Origin: Anagrus nilaparvatae
Lineage: Eukaryota > Arthropoda > Insecta > Hymenoptera > Mymaridae
NCBI GenBank assembly: GCA_022575985.1
Contig: JAKSXM010000007.1
Location: 24,306,501 to 24,370,500, forward strand
Reading direction: 5' to 3'
Length of the DNA: 64,000 nucleotides
Shown here piece by piece: positions 22,940-35,705 of this stretch. Position 1 is the stretch's first letter; every line of letters begins with the position of its first letter. The notes under the pieces were generated by a model, which was not told the origin of the DNA, did no database searches, and worked only from the letters and a program-made list of their open reading frames with translations. Both the position numbers and the translations under genes were made by a program.

Positions 22940-24400
22940 TTGTAGCCACTTTTTTTCTTCTAGGTCCATAACATTTTTTTAGTCTTTATGTCTTTTTGGT
23001 TCTTTTTGCGATTTTTTAAAGATTTTAATTGGTTACTTAAGTTTTTTCGAACACGAATATGATATCAGTTTTTATCTAAATTAACCGAGTTGTCCACTAT
23101 AAGTGATTTTAGGTTATTTTTTGTGGTTTCATAGATATTTCACTTTTTGGGAAACAAAGTTAGTTTGATAAAAACTGATGTCGTTCAGTGATCCAAAAAA
23201 CATACTAGGGGAGAAGCGGGTTGGTTGGCGCAGCGGGTCGTTTGGCGCACCCTTATTCCTTAAAACAGGGTTATTTTTTTCATAAAATTTTTGTTGCAAA
23301 TTAAAGGTATTAACATTATTATCTAAGTTAACAACAAAAAAATTTAATTAAGTTGCATAATTTTTATAAATTCAGTAATTAAAAATATGATGTGTTTTTG
23401 TGTTTGTATGTGGGATCAAAAACTTAAGGATTTATGAATGAAAAAATATCTTTAAAAGGTTTTATTTAGTTAATTACCAAATTATAAACGCTTTAATTTA
23501 AAAATACGTCGTGATTTTTTTAAATAATTAATTTAAAAAAACAATTAATAAAATTTAAAAAAAAGTGTAAAATCGGGTTGGTTGGCGCAGCCCAGGCGGT
23601 TTAGTTGGCGCAAGAATTGAAGGAATTGTTTTGCAAAACAGCGTAATAATTTTGTTTATATTTCTAAAAATTCATGAAAAAAATGAACTTATTAACTATT
23701 AAATTACATATAATATTATGATAATTATATAAAAATAATTAATTAATTCATTAATTTTTGTGAAAATATGTAGGGTCCAAGTGTAAGGTTATGTTATTGT
23801 GTGTTTGTTTACAAAAAATGAGTGAAGTGGATAATTTGAAAAATAAGAAAAAAAATTTATGTTTTTATGTAAAAAAAGTGTTAAGGATTAATTTTATGAT
23901 GAATTTAAATGTTTTTATTTAATTTCTTTATAGAAACAAAAAGATTTTAATGTGCGCCAACTGACCTGATAGGTGCGCCAACCGACCGAAAAACTTATTT
24001 TTTTTTTAACAAATATTTTCCATTAAATAAAAAAAGCTTTTCAAAAAAATAACTGTGTTAGTAAAAAAAAAGGGTCCAAACTTTAATTAAACATAAAGAT
24101 TATCTCAAAAACTTGATTATTTTAAGAGTTAAAATAATTTGAAATTCAAATTTTTCGCGTCTGCCAACCGACCCGCTTCTCCCCTAAACAATTTTTTAAA
24201 ATCTTAAAAAATCCGCAAAACATAACCTAAAAGTTCCTATTGTGGGCAATTGGACCATTTTCAACAAAAAGGGATTTCATATTCATAATATTGATTAAAA
24301 TGATTAAAAAACATAAAAACTCGTTGAAAAATGATATGTATCTATATAATTATTATAAAAAAGTGACTGCAAAAATGGGCTCTACACCTACACTAATATA
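22940..24400. mobile_element. Old imperfect foldback, interrupted by another element
   Basis: The outer arms (about 22940-23205 and 24187-24400) are inverted at roughly 70 percent by eye: 'gattttaggttattttttgtgg' on the left against 'cataacctaaaagttcctattg' on the right, and 'taggtccataacatt'-type ends. It belongs with the repeats at 7145-7360 and 39785-40350. A different element (23206-24186) splits it close to its centre. Confidence 0.5.
23206..24186. mobile_element. 981-bp TIR element, TAGGGGAGAAGCGGGT ends, GGTTGGCGCA motifs
   Basis: The left end 'taggggagaagcgggttggt' and the right end 'ccaaccgacccgcttctccccta' are inverted. 'ttggttggcgca'-like words recur near 23221, 23240, 23577 and 23608 and inverted near 23952 and 23973. 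No protein is coded. A lone 'attagttggcgcacctaaat' near 37118 suggests another, mostly lost copy. Confidence 0.65.
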
Positions 24401-25696
24401 AATTTTTTTTAATTTTATGAGTTTTTATTATTTTTAATTTTTTTTTTGTGAGTTAAAAAAACGTCCATTTACTAAAAATCAAAGAATACGAAAATGAAAA
24501 TCGAGCCAAAATTTTAATTGTTTGTGAGGAAAAGCCTGAAAATGGAAAATTATGAAAATTTTTTGTTTGATGAATTTTTAAGGGCTGAAAAGACAATTTT
24601 CAAAATCATGTATCAAATATGAGATCTCAAGTTAACAATTTCCAGAAATTAATATTTTCATAGAAAAAATTAGGGCCTGCATCCAAATTAAAAAAAAATT
24701 TGTTTTTGAAACAATTTTCGAAATAAAATTAGGTATTATTTTTTTGAGATTTTATTTAAAATAAAATTTTTTGTTAAGTAAATGGTATGTTTGTAAAAGA
24801 AGCGTAAATCCACGTTTACATATCAATATTTGGTAAAAATTTAATTGATTTTTATAAAATCATAAAGTGGAGCTCTAATTCAGATCAATAATTTCTAATA
24901 AATTTTATTAATACCATAATGTTTGTGAAATATCACCAGTTACATACATGCATGCATACATACATACACACACACACACACTCACTCACTCACTCGCACA
25001 CTCACACATACTTTTTTTAGTAACCAGTTTTTTTAGCTTCCTGGGGTTTCAAAACGTGCTTATATGAAAAAAAAATAAAAAATCAAAATTTTACATATGA
25101 CAATGGATCCTCTATATGAGGAACCAAAAATTTCCCTGTTTTTAGAAACACGCATTTAAAGTTTAAGTTAGTTCTTACAGCTTTGACATCTTTTAAAAAT
25201 TTGAATCCGAAAAATAGTTGCTATTTGGAAACTTTTGCATCTTGAACCTTAAAAAGAGGACAAGATATCATTTGTTTACATACCAAACCTACTGAAACCA
25301 GTTATTTCATTTCAGAATGCTCGTTATGTAAAAATTCAGTTAGCTTGCAATAGCATATCTCACATATCTTAGTAGTTAAGTTACCCTCTTTTTATCTTAT
25401 TTTTATTTGGATGTAACAATAATAAATTTCTCTTTCCTTGCCCGACAATCTACTATTTTCAAATTATAAAATTGGTTATTTTCCTCAAAGCAAAATTTTA
25501 AAAATTGAAAAAGTGTTCATTTACAGGTTCTTTACCTTACTCTTTAAAATTTATTTAAACAGTTACAAAATTTATATTATAATAATGCAGATAAATTATT
25601 TTTTTTCTAAATTTTAGTAAAAATTAAAGTAAAAACAATTAAATAAAATATATTCATAAAGTAAGAAAAGAATGGAAAATTATTACGCTAAAATGA
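24401..25696. other. AT-rich interval with a microsatellite
   Basis: A simple repeat at about 24951-25012 mixes CATA, CA and CTCA units. No gene is seen in the rest. Confidence 0.5.
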
Positions 25697-26420
25697 TTAA
25701 GGGAGGTTTCGTTTTGAAATGCTTAGATTTCAAAGAAACTTTTGGAATTTTTAAAAAAAAAATCTACTGGATGTTATGAAATAATTTTTTTTGTATTATT
25801 TTTGTACATTATTAAACATTAAATTTTTATGATTATTTTTTTTTTGGCCTTGAATAAGTACTTCAAAGATGGCGCCCAAGTGACGAAGTTAAAAAAAAGT
25901 TGTCCGCACGATTGCAAAAAAACTACCCAATCGATTTTAATTTTCTTTTTTTTATTTTGTTTAATATTTATCTAAGATGGCATTTACCTACGGAGAAGTT
26001 GATCGGAATATTAATAAAAATTTTTTTAAGGGGGAGAATGCCAAAAAATGAAATCTGTTTTCGACTATTTTCGTTTTTTACGTGTAACTTTTTTATTATT
26101 CAAGATTTTTCTTTCTCCGTAGGTAAATGCCATCTTAGATAAATACTAAACAAAACAAAAAAAAGAAAATTCAAATCGAGCGAGTAGTTTTTTTGTAATC
26201 GTGCGGACAACTTTTTTTTAATTTTTTGACTTCATCACTTTGGCGCCATCTTTGAAGTACTTATTCAAGGCCAAAAAAAAAATAATCATAAAAATTTAAT
26301 GTTTAATGATGTACAAAAATAATAAAAAAAAAATTATGTCATTACATCTAGTAGATTTTTTTAAAAAAATCACCAAAGATTCCTTGAAATTTAGGCATTT
26401 CAAAACGAAACCTCCCTTAA
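25697..26420. mobile_element. Long palindrome, about 300-bp arms
   Basis: Arms at about 25697-25997 and 26114-26420 start 'ttaagggaggtttcgttttg' and end with its complement. They match along their length except for small indels. Landmarks are 'ttcaaagatggcgccca' facing 'tggcgccatctttgaa' and 'taagatggcatttacctacg' facing its inverse. The spacer is about 115 bp. It has no coding capacity and is a non-autonomous foldback. Confidence 0.75.
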
Positions 26421-26471
26421 ATTCAATTTTAAATAAAATAACATGCAAATTATTTAAGTAAACTGCAGTGA

Positions 26472-26504
<33 letters not shown>

Positions 26505-29500
26505 TAAAACGCATTTCAACAATTGTATTTTATTATAAAGAAATTGATAATATACACGCAAATGTATAAATTAAATTTTTTCATATATATATACTAATAT
26601 TATTTATGAATGATAAAACATTTTTTAAACAAAAAAAAATTAACATAAAAATCTTATGAATCTTATATATTAATTTTTTATATATTTTTTTAAGAAAAAA
26701 AAAATTATATCCTTAGGTAGTATATAACTTATATTTACCTTAAAATTCAAAAGTATGCAAATTTTTTATTTTTTTGCAACTATTTAAGTGCTGCCATCTT
26801 ACGATTTAAAAAAAAAAGAAGAAAATAGTTATTTATCGATATTTTTAGGGAAAAATAAAAAATATTAGTTTATTTTCATGCTTCTACGTTTTTAAAATTT
26901 TAAAATTGAAATAATTGTAAATTTAAGTAGTATAAGTCTATATTTAAGCATCCAACAACATTTATTAAACTTTTTGTTAAATTATCTGCATTATTGAGAT
27001 TTCATTTACAAATGGAAATGAGTAATATTAAAATAAAGCTTAATTAAAGTACTGTTTTAAAGAGCTTTTTTATTTATTTAAGCTTTAAAAAAGCTCTACT
27101 AAAAAGAACTTAATTGTATTTATTTAAAATTTTGAAATCTACTTTTTACTTTTATGGTAAAATTATCTCAGGTAAGCTTAATTTTATATATAATTAGGCG
27201 CTTAATAGAGCTTTACGAAAGCTCTCTCCAACCCTTCTGAAATAATAAAAAAGTAAGTACCATCGGTCTTTAAATAAATTAATAAACAATCCAAAAAAAT
27301 TAGAAAATAAATTAATTTATTGAACATGCCCACTTAATTCCAATCTAAATAACTAAAATTTAATTAACATAAATAGAAAAAATAAATTTAAATAAACACA
27401 AAATATAAATTGTATAAAATTACGCACTTAAAGAAAAAAAAAAGCATTTAAAGTCATTAAAATATTTCCTTAGTCTCCCAGCGAAGAACAAGCATCTATA
27501 AGCGCAAAATCTATTTTTCCTTAAAAATATTTAACATAAAAACTAACGCATGCGTAAGAGAGTAGATTTAATATAACCAACCCTCTTTGAAAAACATAAA
27601 CCAATAAAATTCTCAAATACCACTTCCCAATGAAAAAGAGCTTTTACTATAATATGTGGTAACCACCCAATTCTGTTGGTATGTTAAATTTCTTCGTTTT
27701 TTTTTTCAAGACATTTTTTTTTCTACTTTTAATTTTACCACGTGCTTTTTTATATATAAAGTTATACTGTATTAAATATATATTAAAAAAATATGTAATG
27801 AAATGCGCAAGACAGAAATAAATGTCAATCCCTGTGTAAATGGATAAAATGGACGATAGAATCTCTCGTTTCCTATGTTTTATAATTTTTTAATATTTTT
27901 GATATTTTAATTAATCTTAAAAAATTTTTTTTGTTTTATCTGTATTTTTTCTGGCACATATTTCATTTCTTCAAAATCTCAAATATTTATTTTTTAACAT
28001 TAAAAGTAAAAATAATATCCTTTTAACATGGAACATGTTTATAAGGGGGGGTACTTCAAGCATGTCATTTTGAAGGTGGTGTCAAATGTACCACATTAGA
28101 GGGGTTTAAGTGGGGTTAGAATAATTTCGATAAAGGGATATAGAATCATAAGGATTTTAAGAGCTAAAAATTATTTTTTTTTTAACTCAAAAATATAAAG
28201 GACTTAAAATTATAAAGGCATTAAGAATCAAAATATAAATTAAACATGTTCTATGTTCTTTAGTTTAGATTTCACAAACTGGTTGTAAGTTTTTCAATAA
28301 AATGAAGGTGAAAAAATAGGTGTGGATAAAGTAATTTAATAAAATTGTAAGCTCGTTTTTTGAATTCTAATTTTAGTCATAATTGCTAAACTTTTGAAAT
28401 TTTATAAGGTTAATTATAATTGCATTAATTAAACAATGACCTTTTACTACTTTTAGACTAATAATTTAAGATGTTAAAAGAAAGAAAAAAAAAGGCGGGG
28501 CTTAACCTGATTTTAATCACATAAATCAAAATTTTATTAAATAAATCGACGTTTTAATTGCTTTAGTATAATAGAATTTCTTTTGTTCCAAAAAAATTTT
28601 TTTGCTTTATAGAATCGATAAATTATATTTCTTATTTAAAATATAAAAATAAAAAATTTGTTAACACAAAATAACATCTTTTCTGATGTTCAATATTTAC
28701 TGATTAATAGAAAAATCAGAACCACAAATTGACGAAACAGTGAAAAAATGAATGATTATTTTAAACTGTGATAAATTTAAAAAGGAATTCTAATTTATTA
28801 ATTAGAAGAGAAGTAGAATGTAACTTTAGTATATTGTTAATTAATATTTACATTTACATTTACATTAATATAATCTTAAATATTAACATTATATAATTGT
28901 GTAACTTGATGTATATATTAGACTTTAGATTATTTTTTATTTTACTAATTTCTCGCAAGTTTTCTCGGGTATTTTTAGAAAATTTAGTAAAATTAGATCC
29001 TCAAAACAAACAATTGATTCTGAAATAACCTCAACAGGTGCAATAGTAAAAACTATTTTATGTAAAAGTTTTCATTAAGTAACCAAAAATAAATCACAAA
29101 TAATTTAACCTGCTAAAAAATGTGTCTTATTTAAATAGCTATACAATTATCGCTAAATTCGTATCCTAAAATTATAAAACCCATTGCATGAGTATAGTTC
29201 AAAATCTTATATTTTTTATGCAATAAAAATCTTTTAAAATTCTCTAAAAACAAATCAATGTCTAATATACATTTACATGAATAATATGCGTGAAAAAATG
29301 AGTATCTACCTACGTAGATGTTAAGATAAAAAAACCCACAAAAAATAACTAAAAAATAACTAGTGATCTGGGCCAGATACACGCAATCATTTTTATGTAC
29401 CCTTAACGTAACTAGTGTTATTATAAAGTCAGGGTGACTTCTATATATATATTTCGCATTTGCCCTTTTTGTTTTATTTAAATCTCTACTACTACCCTAA

Positions 29501-30500
29501 TAAACCATACGTGTTTCCTTTCCTTTTTTTTTTATTATTATATGCATTTTTTTAATACTTAATATATACATACTTGACTTATGTTTACTATTATATTATA
29601 TCCTTTTTTTCTCGTTGTAATTTTAGTTTTATTGCAGGTGATAGAAATATGTATATTAGCTGGTATATGATTTTTTTTTTAAGTTACTTATTTTTGAAAG
29701 TCACTGTTAACTGAAAAGTTAAGATTCTAAAAATTTTACCTTATTATGTCATTTTTTTATGTCTCAATATTGACAAGGATTCTTCAAATTATAAAGTAAC
29801 AACAATTTGATTTATGTAAATCCACATGATTAATGTAATTAAGTGATTAAATAAACTTGAATTTCCAGAATTTGACTTTTAAATAAATGGTCAAGCTTGG
29901 TACCCTATAATTATGAATGAAATAAAATTTTTAAAACACTGGTCAAGCTAATATACCCACATATTATATAATTTTAACTTTAATTTATATATATATATAT
30001 ATTTGTATAGGAATGTATTACACACGCAAAGTTATAGACGAATGTAAACACGTGTTGATGCTGGTAAAAAGTAAGAAATTAGGTTTATTTATATTTGCTC
30101 GTGTATTTTATTTGTAAAATTATATATACCATTGACCCATTATTTTTTATATATTTTTTCAATTCTAAAATGCTACTGACCTTTAAAAAAATTCTGTCTT
30201 AATAAAAAGGTCAATATATTGTGTATAAATGGTTAATCTACAATTAGACTTAGTTCTTGTTTAAAATAAAGAAAATATGTAATTATATACAAAATATTGT
30301 ATACTTAACCTCAATTAAAATGTTTTAAATGAACTTGTTTTTTTGATAATTTATGTATAGAATAAATATATACAATATACATATTAAAGCTTTAAATTTC
30401 AAAGACATTGCATATATATAATTACATATTACTAAATTTACGATGACCCACATTGACAATTTTGTGTAAAAAATAAATAAATAAATTAAAATAAACAAAC
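26421..30500. other. AT-rich intergenic or distal intron of the doublecortin gene
   Basis: It holds TA microsatellites (26475-26508, 29985-30002) and an inverted copy of the dispersed CTAAATC family at 28025-28260 ('aacatggaacatgtttataa', then G-rich, then 'ggacttaaaat'). More exons of the doublecortin-domain gene should lie downstream of 30501 on the minus strand, but none is recognisable here. Confidence 0.45.
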
Positions 30501-31803
30501 CTTAAATGTTTTGTAACTTGAAACAACATATGATGCACCATCTTCGAGTTCGTCAAGTGTAATTTTACGATCACCATCCATAGAAAATATATGCCTAGCA
30601 CCTCTTGGTAAATCCAATCGTAATGATAATCTATCCAATAATGCTTCCAATGAGCCAATGTCTCTTCCCGGTTTAAATCTATTACATTAAATAAAATCGA
30701 GTAAAACTAAAGAAAAGCTTCTTTTATAAAATCAATAAAAGCTTTTGAGAATAAATTTAAGCTAACCTGAACTCGACACCAGGAAAGTATGGATCTCCAT
30801 TTCTATAAAATGTGACTCTTCTGGCTCTCCAATATCCAAGATTATTGTATCTAGGTTGTGTAGTTTGTTGTTGTATTTGTTGTTGATGATTGTGATGATG
30901 ATGATGGTGATGATGATGATGTGGTTGTTGTTGTTGATGATGATTATGATGCTGATCAACGCGACTCCTTGGCCTAATAGGGCAGGAGATATTTTCAGGT
31001 TGCTCCGGGGGCGGCATGCGGGGACTGGAGGGTCTACTTTGTCTATTCCAGTAGCCGGCCATAACCGGTGCCATTACCTCCTCCTCTTCTTCCTCCTCTT
31101 CCACTTCCTCCTCGACATTAGCAACGTCTTCCTCCTCCTCTTCTTCGAACGCTTCTTCCTCCTCCTCTTCGATTAAACGACTAGGCTCCACCTCGTCTTG
31201 CCCTACCACACCAAACGATTCACTTTTTACACCACGAGATGACGTTACTAATTTCTTGTTTGTTATTATTGGTTTAATAATACTGCTATTTTTTATTTTT
31301 TTCTTTTTATTTATTGCTATTTTTCTTTCGTCATCTTCGAACGGATGATGGGTATGTGGAATGTGATTTTCATCGGATGGACTTTCTTCCTCGTCGAAAT
31401 TGTTATTATGGTTGTTGTTGTTGTTACCATTGTTGTAATGATGATGCGAATGATGCTGTGGTCGATGATTATGATTGAATCGGTCATTGACAATTATAGG
31501 TTTCGTTGCTTCCTGTGGAAGAGGATTTTCAAAATTCACATTTGGTTTTGGTGGATCTTGTGGCTGCTTCTGTGGCTGTTGTTGTTGCTGCTGCTGTGGT
31601 TGCGGTTGTTGTTGCTGCTGCGGAGCTTTTTGTGCCAATTGTTGATCTTGTTGCTTTTGATTTGACGCTAAATGTGAATCAGTATGATTTTCATTTTCTG
31701 GTTTTGTTATCGTTGTCGTCGTCGTTGTCGTCGTTGAGGACGTCGGTGACGATGGCATCATTTCCGTATGATTATTATCGTTTTGACTTCTTGCTGCTAA
31801 CAT
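30501..31803 (-). CDS. Doublecortin-domain protein, N-terminal exons (partial)
   Basis: Two exons read on the minus strand: 31803-30767 and 30678-30501, joined as ttcag|gttagc ... aatag|attta. They give about 404 residues, open at the 3' end (donor aag|gtttgt). Residues 1-310 are low complexity: Ser/Thr, poly-Gln, Asn/His runs, two Glu blocks and a His run. Then comes a doublecortin fold starting '[20 protein letters not shown]' and going on with '[16 protein letters not shown]', '[13 protein letters not shown]', '[19 protein letters not shown]'. That is a full DCX domain, which binds microtubules. Which DCX family member it is (a kinase, an EMAP-like or a DCX-only protein) depends on exons outside the visible part. 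The start at 31803 is the first ATG, but the frame is open to 31880 and could be fed by an upstream exon. Confidence 0.75.
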
Positions 31804-34359
31804 GTTAATAAATTCTTTTTGGGCTTTCAAAGATGGATATACCCAAGTTGCACGTTCAATTGTATTTATTGTGGATTTTTTTATTTATTTATTTTAATAT
31901 CTGATTCTTTGATTATTAATATCGCAGTTCTGTAAATAAAATTTATTTTACTTTAATAACACATTTCCATAATTTTTGATTAAAAGCGATAAAAACTTAA
32001 GCACTTTATATTCAATACCATTTATCAAATTTAGTATGGAATTAAAAGATTTATTATACATGTGTTTATAAATTTTATACGTCTAGACGTAAATTAAGTC
32101 ACGTAAATTTGATTAAAAAATTCAAATTAAGTAGTCGATGTAAATTTATGGTCAGACATTATTATAATTTTGGGCATTTCTTGTTTGTTACTTTTATCGT
32201 TAATTTTACAAGATTATTATTTTTGAATAATTTAAATTTCTAAAAATAAATAATTTTATCTTGATTTTTAAATTAAAAAAAAATTTTTTCTAATTTCTTG
32301 TAACACGCGAAACTTTAAGATTTTGTTGTTGTTGTTTTTAAGAAAAATAATTCGCTGTTTTATTCTTTATTACTGTTTAATATGCACGAGAGAATATAAT
32401 AAATAAATTAAATAATGATTGATAGGTGACCCCGTACTATAATGCAATATAATAATTACAAATCTTGAAAATTATAGTAATTTTCATTTTTTTATTTTGA
32501 TTTAGACTGGAGGCGATATAAATTAAAAAGGAAATGGTCTAATTTTTTAAAAATATGAATTTTCGTTATGAAAAATTGGGAAAACCTAAGAAAATAAGAA
32601 AATTTCAAATTGGCAATTATAATTAAAAAAATGTAAATTGAATTTAGTTTAAAAATCAGAAAAAAGCCACTAATTAAAAGAAGGAGAAAAAAATAATAAC
32701 AATAACTTACCTTAAATGAAGCAAGTTAATAGCATATAAAGTTAGAACTTTCATGAAAATAATCGTTCTTTCAACAACAAGAAATCTTAGGTAATAACCG
32801 TTATTCTTAAACTTATTTTATTTTTTTCTTTATCCTTTTTACATAACTATTCGTTGATTTAAACTGGACATACTATAAATGGTAATAGTAACATATTCTG
32901 TTCTTACGATAACTATAATACAAAGCACGTGTATAGTAAATCGATTCTTTTTTTACTTATAAAAAAAAAATATATGTACCCTTTTTTTTAAAAAAATATC
33001 CATAAAGATATTATTTACACGCATATCATGCGGTAACAAAAGTAATTTTTGGATATTTTTACCAACACTTTTGAATACACGCACTTTTTTTTAGTAAAAC
33101 TGATTTTTTTTTTCATATTTTTTTTGTTTTATGATTTATTAGTCAAAACACATGTTTTCATTTTATTTTATTCATATTTTTTAGTTTTTTTTTAGCACAG
33201 TTAAATCACCAAAAAAAAATTAATTTAGCTACATATTGTAAGTTCAAAAAAAAATACATAAATAAAAAATTATTAAATCTTCATAATTAAAATTTATTAA
33301 AACTATTTTGAATAAAGGAAATATAAGAAAAGAAAACTTTAAGAATTATATTTCCGCGTCCTTTAAGTGTGACGGCCCGGCATCGAGTGACCGATGTCAG
33401 TGAACTGCCCGGCAAAATATGCGCAAAGTAGTAAAAGCACTCTTAAAGCGCGCTTCGAACTTGTTGCTTAAGCTTTAATTGGACTGAGATTTTCTTTACA
33501 TTTATTATTTTATTTTTCTTTTTCATTTTTAAAGTTTTTTTTTTTGCTATGAATAAATTTAAATATCATTATATTTAATTTTAGACTTTACAAAACAAAC
33601 TTTTTTTTTAAATTAGAGAAATTATTATTGACAAAATTATTGAATCTTTATATTGTTTTTTTTTTTAATGAGCTTTTTGTTAAAAAAATTAATTAATGCT
33701 TTTTTAATAAGCTTTTTGTTAGGCTCCAATTTTTTTGTTGATATTTTTAGTTGAAAGAAAATTTTTCTTTTTGAAAAAAACAAACCGATTATTAGTCATA
33801 AAAAATTAGTTAAAATTAATAATTACCTTTTTTGCAACTCAATTTTATATTAAACAGTAAATATGTCCATGTTTTAATATCTTACTACTATATATATTTG
33901 AAAATTTATTTATGTGTCTGTGTGTTTGTGTACTTCATCATCAGGGTGGAACCAATGAACATAATTAAATAAAACCAAGTGTAAAAATAAAGAAAAAAAA
34001 TCGAAGGTGACGCTGGCCCTAGTTTTGCGACTCAGATATCGTATATTTTTGGAGATATTCAATTTTTACTATTTTTCGGGAAACTAAAATTTTTTGAAAA
34101 TTTTTTTCAAAAACTGAAATATCTAAAAAATATAATAACATTTTGTATTATGCTCGAACATTACGAATCCATCTCCATCTTTTGACTTGCATCCAGTAAC
34201 TCCCCATCTGGTTCCATCTGGTTAAAATTCCGTTTTTATGTGCTTCATCTTCAATAAAATATGTTAGCTAAAAAATATACGTCATTTCCCAATATCTTCA
34301 AAAGAGAAGGTAATAACTAAATTTATTTTTTATTTATTTATTGTTACCAGTAATACAAA
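31804..34359. other. Upstream region of the doublecortin gene
   Basis: A donor-like 'ttaag|gtaagtta' on the minus strand near 32711 may end a leader exon. At 33365-33460 lies a GC-richer islet ('gacggcccggcatcgagtga'), with a small hairpin (catcg/cgatg) inside a larger one (ccggc/gcccgg). It could be a promoter or 5' leader. Otherwise the region is AT-rich. Confidence 0.35.
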
Positions 34360-34575
34360 ATACTTTTTTGCCCTCCCGGGCGTAAAACTCGTGTGTAAAG
34401 AATTTTCTGAACTCTACGCCTAGGTGGGCAAAAAATAGTGTAAGCACCATGGGTGAAATACTTTAGACACGAGCGTGAACACATATCACTCGTGCCCGGC
34501 TTCGCCGAGCACTCGTGCTAGTGCTCACGCTAGTGCCGAAACTTTTACGCCCTTGATACTTAATATACTAATATA
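34360..34575 (-). repeat. Dispersed repeat with GC-rich hairpin, copy A
   Basis: Its reverse complement matches 60565-60735 along its length: 'ttaagtatcaagg', 'cgtaaaa', 'ctaaagt', 'cccatggtg', 'cacctaggcgta', 'gggagggcaaaa'. Copy A has an extra segment of about 50 bases made of 'cactcgtgcccggcttcgcc', which folds on itself ('cccggcttcgccgag', 'agcactcgtgct'). Confidence 0.6.
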
Positions 34576-34850
34576 AAAAAAAACAAAAATATTAGAGTAC
34601 CATGCAGAGATCGTCAAGTTAATCCGTGTGCATGTACTGGTACATATAAAGGAGTATACAATACAATAATTATAAAAAATTTGAATTCATAAAAGAAAAT
34701 AAAAAAAAGAAAATATATAATATAAAAATTTTAACATAATAATAAAATTTTAGTCAATTTAGAGTTATAATATATAAATTACAATTATAAGTCAAAAAGT
34801 TCAATGCTAATATTAAAAAAAAAGATGTTTTTTACTAAAAAAAGAGGTTT

Positions 34851-35690
34851 TTAAATTTGAAACTTAGAAGAGAGTATGTGTTTTTTAAGTTTATTTTTTA
34901 TTGTTTTTTTACTGAAATTTAGTGTCTTTAATTGTGTAGGAAGTGAGCTGAAGTATTTAGTAGCTATATATTTATGATTTTTAAAGCCAATTGATTTATT
35001 AATTTTTATAGAATGATTTTTATTTCTAGTTATACTAGTACTATTTATGAATTCAGTTTTGAGTCGGTCATAATGAATAAGCATGGAATCAAGGATAAAA
35101 TATTGTTTAATGGAAAGAAAATTATATTGGTCAACGTTTATAATTTTTAGTAATAATCTGTTTTGTATATTATTTAAAGAATTAGAGACATTATTATAGG
35201 CTCCACCTCAAGTCTCGATACCATAAAAAGCGATGTTTTGAAAAAGTGCATAATAGATCAAAAGCAGTACATTTTTATTAACATATAAAGACATTTTTCT
35301 GAGTACAAATAATAAATATCGAGTGTTTTTTAGTATTGAATCTATGTGGTGATTCCATTTTAAGTAACGGTCAAATATGACGCCCAAATATTTTATCTGT
35401 TCTACTCTGATTAGTTTATGGTTCTCAATAAAAATCTCAATTTTTTTAGGAATACTATTAGCGTAAGATCCAAATGCCATGAAAACTGTTTTTTTCATAT
35501 TTAATGATAGATAGTTTTGATTCAACCAATTATAAATTTTGTTAAGATATATAGTCATATTTTTTTTGGCCAATTCCCAATTTTTGTCACTACTTACTAT
35601 TGCAGTGTCATCTGCGTATGAGAAAATACAGTTTTCAGGGAGAATAGAAAAGATGTCATTAATGTATAATAAGAAAAGTAGTAGTAAAAA
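34851..35690 (-). pseudogene. Jockey-like non-LTR retrotransposon fragment
   Basis: The minus-strand frame starts inside the RT domain ('LPENCIFSYADDTAIVSSD', the YADD catalytic box, near 35640-35590). It runs through 'SLNMKKTVFMAFGS', 'IKYLGVIFDRYLKWNHHI' and 'YYALFQNIAFYGIET' to a C-terminal Lys/Asn-rich end near 34851. One in-frame TGA at 35206-35208 breaks it; otherwise the frame is continuous. The 5' part of the ORF is missing. Its codon use is AT-rich, like the host, unlike the R1 copies. It looks fairly young. Confidence 0.75.
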
Positions 35691-35705
35691 AAGTATAAAA
35701 ATATA

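Noticed and set aside
25900..26142. 80-codon + strand frame in the palindrome
   Set aside because: It spans the arms and spacer of a foldback, with no domain pattern.
30856..31808. Long + strand frames rich in Val/Leu/Met
   Set aside because: They are shadows of the triplet-repeat head of the doublecortin exon on the other strand.
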